Position numbers and translations under genes: made by a program. 14,353 nucleotides of DNA from Gliomastix tumulicola (Eukaryota > Ascomycota > Sordariomycetes > Hypocreales > Bionectriaceae), in contig BCHX01000027.1 in assembly GCA_001599755.1 (NCBI GenBank), positions 1-14,353 of the forward strand, in the 5' to 3' direction. The notes beneath the pieces are model-generated. The model saw only the letters and a list, made by a program, of their open reading frames with translations. It did not search any database and was not told the DNA's origin. The first letter of the stretch is position 1; each line of letters starts with the position of its first letter. Shown here piece by piece: positions 1 to 8,546 of this stretch.

Positions 1-1134
1 ACAAGTATACATAATCCACTGAACCAGCGCAAGGTGCCATCCACGCAAGCGCTCCGTGAGATCATCGTGAACATCCGGAACCCCCTGACCATAGCCAGCC
101 TGCGGGCGATGAATCCCCGTAGCTTGAAGGCGCATGTCGACCGTGCCATAGAGCAGAGCGGAAACGAGCACATTGAGAAGATTAAGACAGCATCTACGAA
201 CCAGCTGAAGAGCGGTGACCTGAGCATCAAGGCGGCCACCGCCGCCGACATGGAGGTGCTCCGGCAGTTCGCCGAGGACTGGGAGCACCGGCTCGGTAAC
301 GGGGCCAGCGTCCGCATCCCGACGTATGGGGTGTGTACATGGCATCCAACCAGCTCCATGGACATGGACCAATTTGAAGACACCCGAAATAACATCCTAC
401 AGGAAAACAAGCCATTTATTCCGAACGCTGGGATCAAATACATCGGATGGCTCAGTAGGACGTCGGCGACCAAGAGCGCCTCTTCGGTCGTCGTCGAATT
501 CACGCGCGCCCAAGACGCTAACAAGATTATAGACGAGGGCCTGATCTGGCAAGGGGAGGTGTTCCAGTGCGAGCAGTATGACAGGTCGTGCCGACTGAGG
601 CAATGCTTTAGCTGCCAAGCATACGGCCACATAGGAACCCAGTGCAAGGCAACAAGAAGATGCGGCTACTGCGCGCAAGACCATGGGTCGCGCGAATGCC
701 CGATCAAGTCCAACAAGGAGACGACCAGAAAATGCGCCAACTGCAAAGGCCAGCACGAGGCGTGGAATTATCAGTGTGCGATGAGGAAGGAGGAGATGGC
801 CAAGGTCAAGGCGGCCTACGCCGCGCGTCCGAGGTACCACCTGGCGCCGCAGAGCAGCATGGTGGCGGCCCAGGAGGCACCGATCGGGAGACTCACCCGG
901 GGAGGAGCGCCCTCTCTGGCGGCCGCTCAGAGCCAGCAGAACAGACTAGGGAGAAGCAGCAACACGACCGCGCCGGAGGGGGTGGAGAACGAGATCATAG
1001 TCAACACGGGAAGCCAGCGGCCCGTGCGAACGATCACGCCGTCGCGAAGGGCCCTGGAAGCCCTTGACGTCAACTCGGCGCGACTCCACGGCACCCACCA
1101 GACGGACAACATGGACATCGACAGACGCGAATGA
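1..1134 (+). CDS. LINE ORF1, gag-like nucleic-acid-binding protein (5' partial)
   Basis: The frame is open from base 1, so the true start lies upstream; the GTG at 34 is only the first alternative start codon in view. The visible part is 377 codons. Its C-terminal half carries three consecutive zinc knuckles: CX2CX4HX4C (604-645), CX2CX3HX4C (661-699) and CX2CX3HX6C (733-777). Such a triplet is usual in Tad1/I-type ORF1 proteins, which coat element RNA and form the ribonucleoprotein. Before the knuckles is a folded-looking domain of about 150 residues, and after them a low-complexity Ala/Gly/Arg-rich tail. No in-frame stop interrupts the visible part. It ends in a TGA (1132-1134) that overlaps the ORF2 start in an ATGA. 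The role in RNA binding is family knowledge; the motifs are seen directly. Confidence 0.88.
   Translation, partial: TSIHNPLNQRKVPSTQALREIIVNIRNPLTIASLRAMNPRSLKAHVDRAIEQSGNEHIEKIKTASTNQLKSGDLSIKAATAADMEVLRQFAEDWEHRLGNGASVRIPTYGVCTWHPTSSMDMDQFEDTRNNILQENKPFIPNAGIKYIGWLSRTSATKSASSVVVEFTRAQDANKIIDEGLIWQGEVFQCEQYDRSCRLRQCFSCQAYGHIGTQCKATRRCGYCAQDHGSRECPIKSNKETTRKCANCKGQHEAWNYQCAMRKEEMAKVKAAYAARPRYHLAPQSSMVAAQEAPIGRLTRGGAPSLAAAQSQQNRLGRSSNTTAPEGVENEIIVNTGSQRPVRTITPSRRALEALDVNSARLHGTHQTDNMDIDRRE
1131..1134 (+). promoter_or_regulatory. ATGA stop/start overlap joining ORF1 and ORF2
   Basis: The ORF1 TGA (1132-1134) shares two bases with an ATG (1131-1133) whose frame starts directly with endonuclease sequence (MRHAGFLSILQYNVRK). 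This geometry suits termination-coupled reinitiation for translation of ORF2. The overlap is seen; the mechanism is inferred from other overlapping-ORF retroelements and RNA elements. Confidence 0.65.
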
Positions 1135-4100
1135 GACACGCAGGATTTCTCTCCATACTACAGTATAACGTCAGAAAATCGAAAGACGCGGTGACGGCCA
1201 CACTCCTCCGGGACCCGAAGGTCATGCAATTCGACATCTTAGCCATCCAAGAACCATAGGCAAACTCATATATACCCACGACGCACCATCCAGCAAAAGA
1301 CCAGTTCCACCTATGCTACCCCCGGACGGCAGGCGAGGGCCCAGCGAGGGTGTGCCTGTACATCAACAAACGCCTTGATCATTCCAAATGGCAGTTCGAG
1401 TCACACGGACGGGATCTCTGCACAGTCACCCTGACTATGGGACAAGGAGACGAAAGACTGGTCAAGCTGCACAATCTCTACAATCCCGACCAAGCGGCGG
1501 AAAACAGACGAAGTGTACTGCCCCGACTGCGACGGGCGCTCGACGCGGCGGGGCAGGCCGAACAGATCCTGGTGGGAGACTTCAACCTCTGCATCACGAG
1601 CTGTGGGGGGGCTCCCACATCGCCAGGACCGAGCCGGAGGCCGAAAACCTCGTCGGGATGATGGAAGAGTACGACCTCACAAGCATGCTGGTACCATCAC
1701 GTACGAGGAAGGCCGGAAACAGTCCACGATCGACCTCTGTCTGTTCACGCCCGGCGTGGTGGACCGAGTCATCAGGTCTGAGGTGGACCGCCGTCTCGAT
1801 CACGACTCAGATCACCTGCCCATCGTCACAATCGTCGACGCGTCGGTCAAGCCACTTAATAGAGAGCCCAGACGAAAGTGGAAGTCAATCGATGCGAAGA
1901 GGTACAAGTTGACGCTCCTAAGCCGCCTGCCGACGGCGCGAAGACCCAGAACGCGAAGCGCACTAGATCGATACGTGGAAGACATCGTGGCGGCTCTTCA
2001 GGATGCGACTGAGGCAGCCGTGCCGCTGAGGACGTGGTCGCCGGCGGCGAGACGCGGCTGGGACAAGGAGTGCATGCAGGCGCTGGCCGAGGCGAAGCGC
2101 CTCAGGCGGCTCTACACCCTCCACCACACGGACGAAGCATGGGAGGCGTACCGCGCGGCGAGGAACCGCAAAGGTCGGGTCATCAAGAAAGCACTGAGGA
2201 TCGCGCATCGCGAGAGTGTAGAGAGAGCGTCCGAATCGCCAGAGGCCCTGTGGAGACTGGCGAAATGGGCCAGGAATAGGAACAGCCAGGCGCCCGAGAT
2301 CACACCTTCACTAGAGGACCCAGACACCGCACAGAGGGTCTCGGATCCGGCGGACAAGGCGGAGGTCTTTAGGAAGACATTCTTTCCCTCGCCGCCGGAA
2401 GCCGAGATCGGGGACATCGAAGACGCGACATACCCGGACCATATTGCGATCCCGCCTATTACGGAACAAGAGGTAGAGAGAGCCTTACAAGAAGCCGCGC
2501 CGCTCAAGGCGCCCGGCCCCGACGGCATCCCAAACAGAGCACTGCAGCTGGCGGCGACGTGGATCACGCCCTACCTAGTGACGATCTTCAACCAGAGCCT
2601 CCGACTCAGCTACTGTCCGAAGCACTTCAGAGAATCGACGACGGTGGTGCTGAGAAAGCAAGGCAAGGACAACTACACCATCCCGGGGTCCTACCGGCCG
2701 ATCGGACTGCTCAACACGATAGGGAAGGTCATGGATGCCATCATAGCGCAACGACTGAGTTATGTGGCGGAGACCCACGGCCTGCTTCCCGCGACGCACA
2801 TGGGAGGCAGGAAGGGCCGATCGACCGAGCACGCGATCCACCACATCATCGACAAGATCTATGAAGCATGGAACAGAGGCCGGGGCCAAGTGGCTAGCCT
2901 CCTCCTGCTCGACGTCTCGGGCGCCTTCGACAACGTGTCACACCGACGACTCCTACACAACCTTCGCAAGAGAAAGATCGATGAGAAGACGGTTTTGTGG
3001 ATAGCAAGCCTGCTCGAGGACCGATACACCAGGATCGCCGTCGACGGATTCAAGACAGAGCGGCACAAAGTGCGGACAGGGACAGTGCAAGGCTCACCGC
3101 TCTCGCCGATTCTCTACATTTTCTACAACGCAGACCTGATCGACCAGTGTAACCAGGCGGATGACACCGCGGCCACGGGGTTCATCGACGACGTGGCGAT
3201 TCTGGTGTGGGGAGCCACGACGATGGAAACATGCAGCAAGCTTCAGCAGGCACTCCAGGCCGCGGAGCAGTGGGCGAGAACCCACGCCTCGGTCTTCTCG
3301 CCCAGCAAATTCCAGCTCACCCACTTCACCAGGGCACGCACGCGAATCGACACCCAGCAGCCGCTGTCCACAGCGTGGGGCGAGATCCCGGCCAAGCCAA
3401 CATGCAAATACTTGGGTCTCATCATGGACGCAGCGCTACGATGGAAACCTCACGTGGACGAAGTGCGGCGCAAGGCAACCAAGACCATCTCGGCCCTCAG
3501 CAGCCTGGGCAGCTCGACGTGGGGCCTGACCCTGGGGGATATGCGGACAATCTACCGCGGGGTAGTGGTGCCGCAGATTATGTACGCATGCTCGGCGTGG
3601 TCCAACTCCAACTGGCGAACACGGAGCAGGCCGTACACAGACAAGACATTGGCACAACTGCAAAGCATCCAGGCCCGGGCGGCCCGGGCCGTATCCGGCG
3701 CCTACCGAGCCACCTCGGCCCCCGCTCTAGACATCGAAGCATACCTCCTGCCTCTTGAGCATCTGATCTGGAAGCACAACGCTGACTGCCTGGGACGAAT
3801 CGGCTTGGGCGATCATGAACCCCAGCACGGCCCCGGCAACCCGAGAGAAGAGGGGCTGAAAATGAGCCCACGCAGAGCCATACAGAAAGCCCTACAGGAC
3901 GAAGGAGGCTTCGACCTGGAGGGGCTGGAGGCCATCACCCCACATGTCGTCCCACCTTGGTGGACAGGCCCAAGCATATATGTCGAGGAGAGCACCGAAA
4001 AGGCCGAGGCCAGACACCAGGTTAGCATCCGCAGCGAACCAGACGCCTTACACATCTACACGGACGGAAACGGCATCAACGGCCACATCGGCGCCGCGAC

Positions 4101-4959
4101 CGTGTGCACGACCACGCACCAGACCAAGAGCGCCTACATGGGCGACGATACCGTATCGACAGTGTACGCCAGCGAACTGCAAGGAATTGTCCTAGCCCTC
4201 GAGATCGCCCAGGAAGACCGAGACCGAGGGAATAGGAGGACGAAAGTACTAATATACACGGACAACCAAGCAGCGATCCGGTCAGCGGCGAAGCCGAGAG
4301 GGACATCTGGGGCATACCTGCTCCAAGTCATCGCTCAGCAGCTTCAAAACCTCGGAGCGCAAGGCCTCAGCGTAGAGGTCCGATGGGTTCCGGCCCACAA
4401 GGGAATCTACGGCAACGAAGCGGCCGATCGAGCGGCCAAGGAGGCCACGGGATGGAGACAAAGGGCCCCACCAGGACCAAAGGCGCAGCAGCCTCCCGTC
4501 CTGCACTCCTTGAAGTCCACACTAAAGAAGTGGTCGCGCAGGGTCGTCCATAGAAGATGGCAAGTACAGTGGCAGCAGGAAGCTCGAGGTCGGGCTACGT
4601 TCCGGCACACGCCGGCGCCAACACGAAAAGTCCTGCTGCCACACAAACACTTCAGCAAGAGGCAGAGCGCCATGTACGTCCAGCTCCGGACAGAGAAGAT
4701 TGGAATGAAGGACTTTCTGTTCAGACGAAGAGTGCCGGGCGTCACCGACCCGAGATGCGACTGTGGCGAAGGACGGCAAACTATCGCCCACGTCCTCCTG
4801 CGGTGCAGAAAATACACCGCACTTCGAAACCAGAAATTAGGGCATTTTCTAGGACGATTAAATCTTCGACAATTGCTGAGCGAGCGCAGCATAGCAGCCA
4901 AGGTTGTCAAGTTCATGAAGCAAACTGGGATCCTTGGGCAATACAGCATCAGTCAATAA
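1131..4959 (+). pseudogene. LINE ORF2: AP-type endonuclease, reverse transcriptase, RNase H, Zn motif; broken in the endonuclease part
   Basis: ORF2 starts at ATG 1131 inside the ORF1 stop (ATGA). The endonuclease begins with a QYNVRK-type motif, then AIQEP, where the next codon is TAG (1257-1259) in place of the Trp usual in this family. The frame shifts at about 1590 (between GDFNL and HHELWGG) and again at about 1692 (before TITYEEG). The catalytic SDHLP motif follows in the final frame. From about 1693 to the stop at 4957-4959 the frame is open for about 1090 codons. It contains RT motifs LKAPGPDGIP, DVSGAFDNVSH, GTVQGSPLSP and FIDD (3181-3192, catalytic pair), and an RNase H domain with YTDGNG (about 4057), ASELQ, YTDNQA (about 4255) and AHKGIYGNEAAD (about 4396). 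A CXCX8HX5C zinc motif (about 4756-4806) ends it. Total size about 1275 residues if repaired, normal for Tad1-like elements. As written, it cannot make full ORF2 protein. Confidence 0.92.
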
Positions 4960-5009
4960 GTAGACGAAGCTGAGCACTGGGGGGAGACTGTAGGTACAAG
5001 GACGCATAG

Positions 5010-5032
5010 ATGGGGCGGATGTGCCGCCCCAT
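5010..5032 (+). other. Perfect hairpin in the LINE 3' UTR
   Basis: A 9-bp perfect stem, ATGGGGCGG (5010-5018) with CCGCCCCAT (5024-5032), closes a 5-nt loop ATGTG, 51 nt after the ORF2 stop. Seven of nine pairs are G-C or C-G, so it should be stable in RNA. In several LINEs a 3' UTR stem-loop is what the RT recognises; that role here is inference. Confidence 0.8.
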
Positions 5033-5074
5033 AGGAGCCTAGAAATGCATGTAGATTAGTATTCAAAGCCGAGT

Positions 5075-5102
5075 TCTATGGAAGGCGGCAGCCTTCCATA
5101 GA
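5075..5102. repeat. Perfect 12-bp inverted repeat with 4-nt spacer
   Basis: TCTATGGAAGGC (5075-5086) and GCCTTCCATAGA (5091-5102) are exact reverse complements separated by GGCA. It lies just past the probable LINE 3' end and about 170 bp before the MULE. It may be the last part of the LINE 3' UTR, the flank into which the LINE inserted, or part of an unrecognised element. There is no T-run after it that would suggest a Pol III terminator. Confidence 0.75.
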
Positions 5103-5268
5103 TGAAGGTGTTTGGAGGCAGCTGGCCAGCGCCGGACAGCGTTGGCGAAGTGGGGTGGTCCGGACGAACATCTGGAGCACCTCGGCGGCCGGCCAAACCC
5201 CGCTTCCGGGCATGGCTGCTGGGAAAGGGCGGCTACAACCGAGTAGGAATCGAACCTGAACCTGAACC
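5103..5268. other. GC-rich spacer between LINE and MULE, ending in a short hexamer repeat
   Basis: I see no gene here. The last 17 bases (5252-5268) are GAACCT repeated 2.8 times and stop exactly at the MULE boundary. The 13-14-mer TGAACCAT(T)CCAAC occurs at 5263-5276, across the boundary, and again at 5327-5339 near the inner end of the TIR. Confidence 0.5.
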
Positions 5269-5344
5269 ATTCCAACACACATCACCAACTTCAACCTCGC
5301 ACAACTTCGCCAGATCAAGACCGTTCTGAACCATCCAACTACCA
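5269..5344 (+). repeat. MULE terminal inverted repeat, left
   Basis: This pairs with 7651-7576, position x matching 12920 minus x. The outer 57 bp (5269-5325) are identical to the reverse complement of the other end. Over the whole 76 bp there are four mismatches, at 5326, 5332, 5335 and 5337. The outer end reads ATTCCAACACACATCACC. The transposase stop codon (5339-5341) falls inside this repeat. Confidence 0.95.
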
Positions 5345-7547
5345 CCGAGAGCCCCATTCTAAGAGCTCCAAAACGAACCTCCTCCCACCCGAGGACGGGC
5401 CGAGGGTATGAGGTTGTGTGTTTACGGGCCGAGGCACGGGCTGCTCGAATACTTGAGGTTCGATGTGTGAGGGCGGTGCTGAATCGTGGCGCTGAAGTTG
5501 CTGCACAACCTCACGCACGAGGCCTGGCAGCACATCTCGAAGGACTTCTTCAACACTCAACGAAGGGGCGTTTTTTCGAGCACGTTGAACGTGCCCGCCG
5601 GTGCCTCTTCCTCCTCGTGTGCCGCTGCACGGCCGTGCCGACCTCGGGCGAGGTTGACGAGTGAGAGGTAGCGCCATTGTGTGGTTATTGGGCATGCGAC
5701 GTACGCCTTCCACTCGATGAGGTGTATCGTGACGAGGGACTGGCTGAGGGTCTCGAATCCGGCGATACGGATCAAGCTGATCAAGAGGTTTCTTTAACAA
5801 CCAAACCGGGTTAAATTGGGCCTCTGAGAGAGGTGTGGTGCAACAGACCCTCCCTCCTTCGAGTCGGAGGTGTGATATGATAGTGTGGGCGCAGGGCAGC
5901 CCGTACTGACGGAAGAAGTGGCCCGTACACACCTTCAACGGTTGGGCTGCCCCAATCAATGAGGCTATCGCCATTTTCGTCTGATCGTGTGTAAAATCGA
6001 GAGCCCGCCATGTGAGGTGTTCAACAACATTGCTATAGAGTGGAATGCGGTACATATTACGGCTGCGGCTGCCCTCGTGTGCGGCCCGTTCGTCGTACTT
6101 CTCCCGGGCCGTAAAGCGCTGGTTTAACAGTGCGTTGATCAGCTCATACAGATCGGCATTCCGCTTCGTCAGGAAGGTCTTCGTACTTGAGTGTTGTGTC
6201 TCATTTGGTGATGTGGTGGTGTGCCCATAGTTACGATAGGTCTGGACTGTCTGGACCCAAGAGCGGGCCCATTGTGCCCGTAACGGCATATAGTATATAC
6301 GAATGTGGTCGACAACGCTTCCAACGCCATCTTGCTCTGGAAAGTCACCCTTCAAGTCTGCCCACCTCTGATTGAAGTCATCAATAGAAGGGGCATACAT
6401 GAGGCCCCGGAAGCCTTCTAGGAAGGATTTGCGGCTGGTGTCATCATGTTGTTGGGCAGTGACGCCAGCTGCCTCGTCTTTCATTTCTCTCAGCGTCAGA
6501 AGGCCATCTGCCGCAGCCACACCTTGCCACTTCTCGCGGGTGGCTTTGATGATGTTCTTCGAGATATGCCACGTGCGCAGCTGTAACTGGGCTTCCGGAA
6601 ACACCTGCATCACAGCATTGCGAGAGGCGTTGGCATAGTCCGTAAGGACCACAAGAGGCTACAACAACAGCCCCTCATCCTCACCATACAGCCGTTTCGA
6701 GCCAGCTTTGAGATAGCTATTGAGGGCCTGTAAGACCCAACGGAAGAAAGGCTGGTCTTCGTTCGGGCTGAGGGCAAAGGCAACTGGGAAGACTGTGCCG
6801 AAGTGTGTGATGCCATTGATCTCGAGGGGCTTCCAGTTGAAGCGGTTGGTACCATGAGTCACATCCATCATCATGACGTGAGGGAAACGCTGCCAGGTCT
6901 CAACTTCTCTCAAGCTTCGGGTCTAGCATACGAAATAACGCCTTGAGCTCATTATCGTCTCCAAGGATCGTCTTGTGCGGCACATTGGCCTCCTCTAGCC
7001 CCTTCAAGATCGCCTGTATAGCTGTATGATCGCCAAGGTCCCCGCGCCTCATGGTCTGCACGATGTTCTCAACGTCTTTGTACGTGAGCGGGCAATCGGG
7101 GTCTCTGCGTTTGAGGGCCTCCTTGATGCCTCTTGCTGTCATCTGCGGCGTCCGTCGAAGCTGATCTATCTGTTCAAGGTGTTGCTGCCGGTGATAGAGG
7201 CGGGCGTCAGGCAGGCCACACAGTTCGCGAGGTTGGTGGTTGTGTGTGCCGCAGACCACATCGACAACCCAGGCGCCAACGGCCTTCCTGTACAGAAGCT
7301 TGAGCTTAAATGGGCAGCCGGTCTTCTTGCTGCTGGCCCGACGAAGTCCCTTGGAAGTTGAGGCACGTTTGGAAGTGTTGCTGCAGCCGCACACGAGGTC
7401 GTGGCGCATCGGAACGCTGTCGATGTAGTTAAGGCTGCGGAGGGCAATAACCTCGTATCCTTGACCCGTTGCGTGGTCTCGAAGGGCTGCTTTTGCAGTC
7501 TCGGCATCATCAAATCGGGCGCCGTCCTCGGGTGGAAGGAAGTTCAT
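5339..7547 (-). pseudogene. MULE transposase, FAR1-type, with one frameshift and one in-frame TAG
   Basis: Reading leftward from ATG 7547-7545, residues about 12-106 form a FAR1/WRKY-GCM1-like zinc domain (C53/C55, C78, H102, H104, ending GTHNHQ), followed by a helical linker. Near 6912 one extra base shifts the frame, and the protein goes on as WQRFPHVMMMDVTHGTNRF, the first catalytic Asp block (D at 6865-6863). A TAG at 6661-6659 interrupts just before PLVVLTDYANASRN, the second Asp block (D at 6640-6638). The Glu block SPNETQHSSTK has E at 6202-6200. So the DDE triad is kept, with spacings of 75 and 146 residues. A SWIM-type finger (CTGHFFRQYGLPCAH) and a basic Arg/Gly/Pro-rich tail follow, and the stop is at 5341-5339. 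Joined length is about 735 residues, a normal size for autonomous MULEs. A 28-nt GT-AG stretch at the frameshift is too short to be an intron. DNA cut-and-paste function is family knowledge. Confidence 0.9.
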
Positions 7548-7575
7548 TTTAAAGCTCCTGAAATAAGGCTTTGAA

Positions 7576-7651
7576 TGGTAGTAGAATAGTTCAAAACGGT
7601 CTTGATCTGGCGAAGTTGTGCGAGGTTGAAGTTGGTGATGTGTGTTGGAAT
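7576..7651 (-). repeat. MULE terminal inverted repeat, right
   Basis: Reverse complement partner of the left TIR, with the outer 57 bp identical. It lies directly upstream of the transposase start (7547), so it must also carry, or lie within, the transposase promoter, since only 28 bp separate it from the ATG. Confidence 0.95.
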
Positions 7652-7831
7652 TTGTCGCTGCAAAAACGCGAGGCCGCCGCGTTTGATCGCGTTGTTGTCG
7701 GGCGAGGCCTAGGGGGCTAGGGTGGCCTGTCTAGCATGTACATGCATTTGTATGGGGAAGTTGCTGGCGGGTGAGGTACCCCCTGGATGAGCCTCCCCTT
7801 AGTGCCGGACCTTCCCTGATCTGGCTTGGTT

Positions 7832-7910
7832 ACATAGTAGAAATAAAGAAATTACATAGTAGAAATAAAGAAATTACAGAGTAGAAATAAAGAAATTACA
7901 TAGTAGAAAT
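7832..7910. repeat. 22-bp AT-rich tandem repeat, 3.6 copies
   Basis: The unit ACATAGTAGAAATAAAGAAATT occurs at 7832-7853, 7854-7875 and 7876-7897 (one T to G change in copy 3), followed by a 13-base partial copy at 7898-7910. It is AT-rich in otherwise GC-richer surroundings and sits about 640-715 bp upstream of the transporter ATG. Confidence 0.95.
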
Positions 7911-8488
7911 AGGGTGCCCCGACCGGTGCGAGGGATGCTGCGCCTGATGTAGGGAACTTTTTGTGAGGGTGCCATTGGAAGAAGCCAAGGCGGGGCATTC
8001 GATCTTGGCACGCGCCTCTTTGGCATGTGGGTATGTCATGTTTTCGTTATATCTCGCTGTCTAGTCTTAGTCATTCGACGAAGAACCGGATTTGTCCGGA
8101 CTGGGGGCATGGAATCTGCGTCATGCGGATAATACCGTATTGCGCCAGGACCAATGATATATAGAGCCGAAGTTCTGCCGAAAGCAGCTGGATCCAAAAT
8201 TGCTTGCGGGACCGGATTCCAATAGTTAATTAACGCACGCAAGGGGGGGGCTGGGATCAAGCGTTTGCAGAACCTGATGCGAGGAACTTCGAGCGTCAAT
8301 TAGATGGCACCCAATGGATCATCAAGGGCCGACAAGACAATCCCGAACACGGAGCTGCCGGATCTTGCACCAGGTAGAGCCACACCGATGTGGATCTAAC
8401 AGGAAAACTGGGTCGCATGCAGCCCAGCCATGGTATTGATTTATTACGACCGTGTCGCCGCATCAGCTGCTTCCTGACTACGTTGTGT

Positions 8489-8546
8489 ACTCAATTCATC
8501 CTCCACGCCACCTTCTCATCCCTTTGCGCCCCTCGTACTCTGCCAA
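8489..8546 (+). promoter_or_regulatory. Pyrimidine-rich leader upstream of the transporter start
   Basis: A C/T-rich tract (about 8489-8540) runs up to the start context CCAAATGG. Pyrimidine-rich tracts close to the transcription start are common in filamentous fungal promoters. No clear TATA box is seen within 100 bp. The assignment is inference. Confidence 0.35.

Larger units (their letters stand above)
1..5060 (+). mobile_element. Tad1-like non-LTR retrotransposon (LINE), 5' end beyond window
   Basis: Two overlapping reading frames in the order gag-like ORF1 (CCHC knuckles) then EN-RT-RNase H-Zn ORF2 define a LINE of the I/Tad1 type common in filamentous fungi. The left end is outside the window, since ORF1 is already open at base 1. 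The 3' boundary is not marked by a clear poly-A or simple repeat; I place it near 5060 from the end of ORF2 (4959), a 3' UTR hairpin (5010-5032), and the change of character after that, but the error could be tens of bases. No target-site duplication can be tested because the 5' flank is missing. The element is GC-rich and not RIP-saturated, which suggests a young copy. Clade assignment is inference from motif order; it was not searched. Confidence 0.9.
5269..7651 (-). mobile_element. Compact Mutator-like element (MULE) with long TIRs
   Basis: A 2383-bp element bounded by inverted repeats 5269-5344 and 7576-7651. Between them lies one transposase on the minus strand, with FAR1-type DNA-binding, MULE DDE and SWIM zinc-finger domains. 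The coding region begins 28 bp inside the right TIR and its stop codon is inside the left TIR, so almost nothing in the element is non-coding. Mutator-superfamily elements usually make 8-11 bp target duplications, but the bases outside the two TIR ends do not match. The element is probably inactive as read (one frameshift, one nonsense codon), although its long TIRs could still be substrates for a transposase supplied from elsewhere. Confidence 0.92.
7652..8546. other. Intergenic region between MULE and the transporter gene
   Basis: No convincing gene in about 895 bp. It holds a 12-bp palindrome GCATGTACATGC (7734-7745), the 22-bp tandem repeat (7832-7910), a G8 run near 8245, and the probable promoter and leader of the downstream gene. 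A CCAAT (8151-8155) next to TATATAG (8158-8164) is about 390 bp before the ATG, too far for a confident core promoter. A minus-strand open frame at 8299-8036 has no ATG start and resembles nothing I know. Confidence 0.55.

Noticed and set aside
397..840. Long minus-strand open frame opposite LINE ORF1, and similar antisense frames across 1-5000.
   Set aside because: These are typical of GC-rich coding DNA and lack any recognisable domain; the + strand ORFs explain the region.
5246..5312. On the minus strand, an A-box match TGGCGAAGTTG (5312-5302) and a perfect B-box GGTTCGATTCC (5256-5246), like a tRNA or SINE head.
   Set aside because: The T stem pairs only three of five bases, no acceptor stem can be formed, no T-run follows, and the A-box is part of the MULE TIR. 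Likely chance.
6884..6922. A GTATGC...AG intron explaining the transposase frame change.
   Set aside because: The only fitting GT-AG pair gives about 28 nt, too short for a fungal spliceosomal intron.
8036..8299. Minus-strand open frame of 87 codons upstream of the transporter.
   Set aside because: It starts at TTG rather than ATG, resembles no known family, and lies in the probable promoter region.
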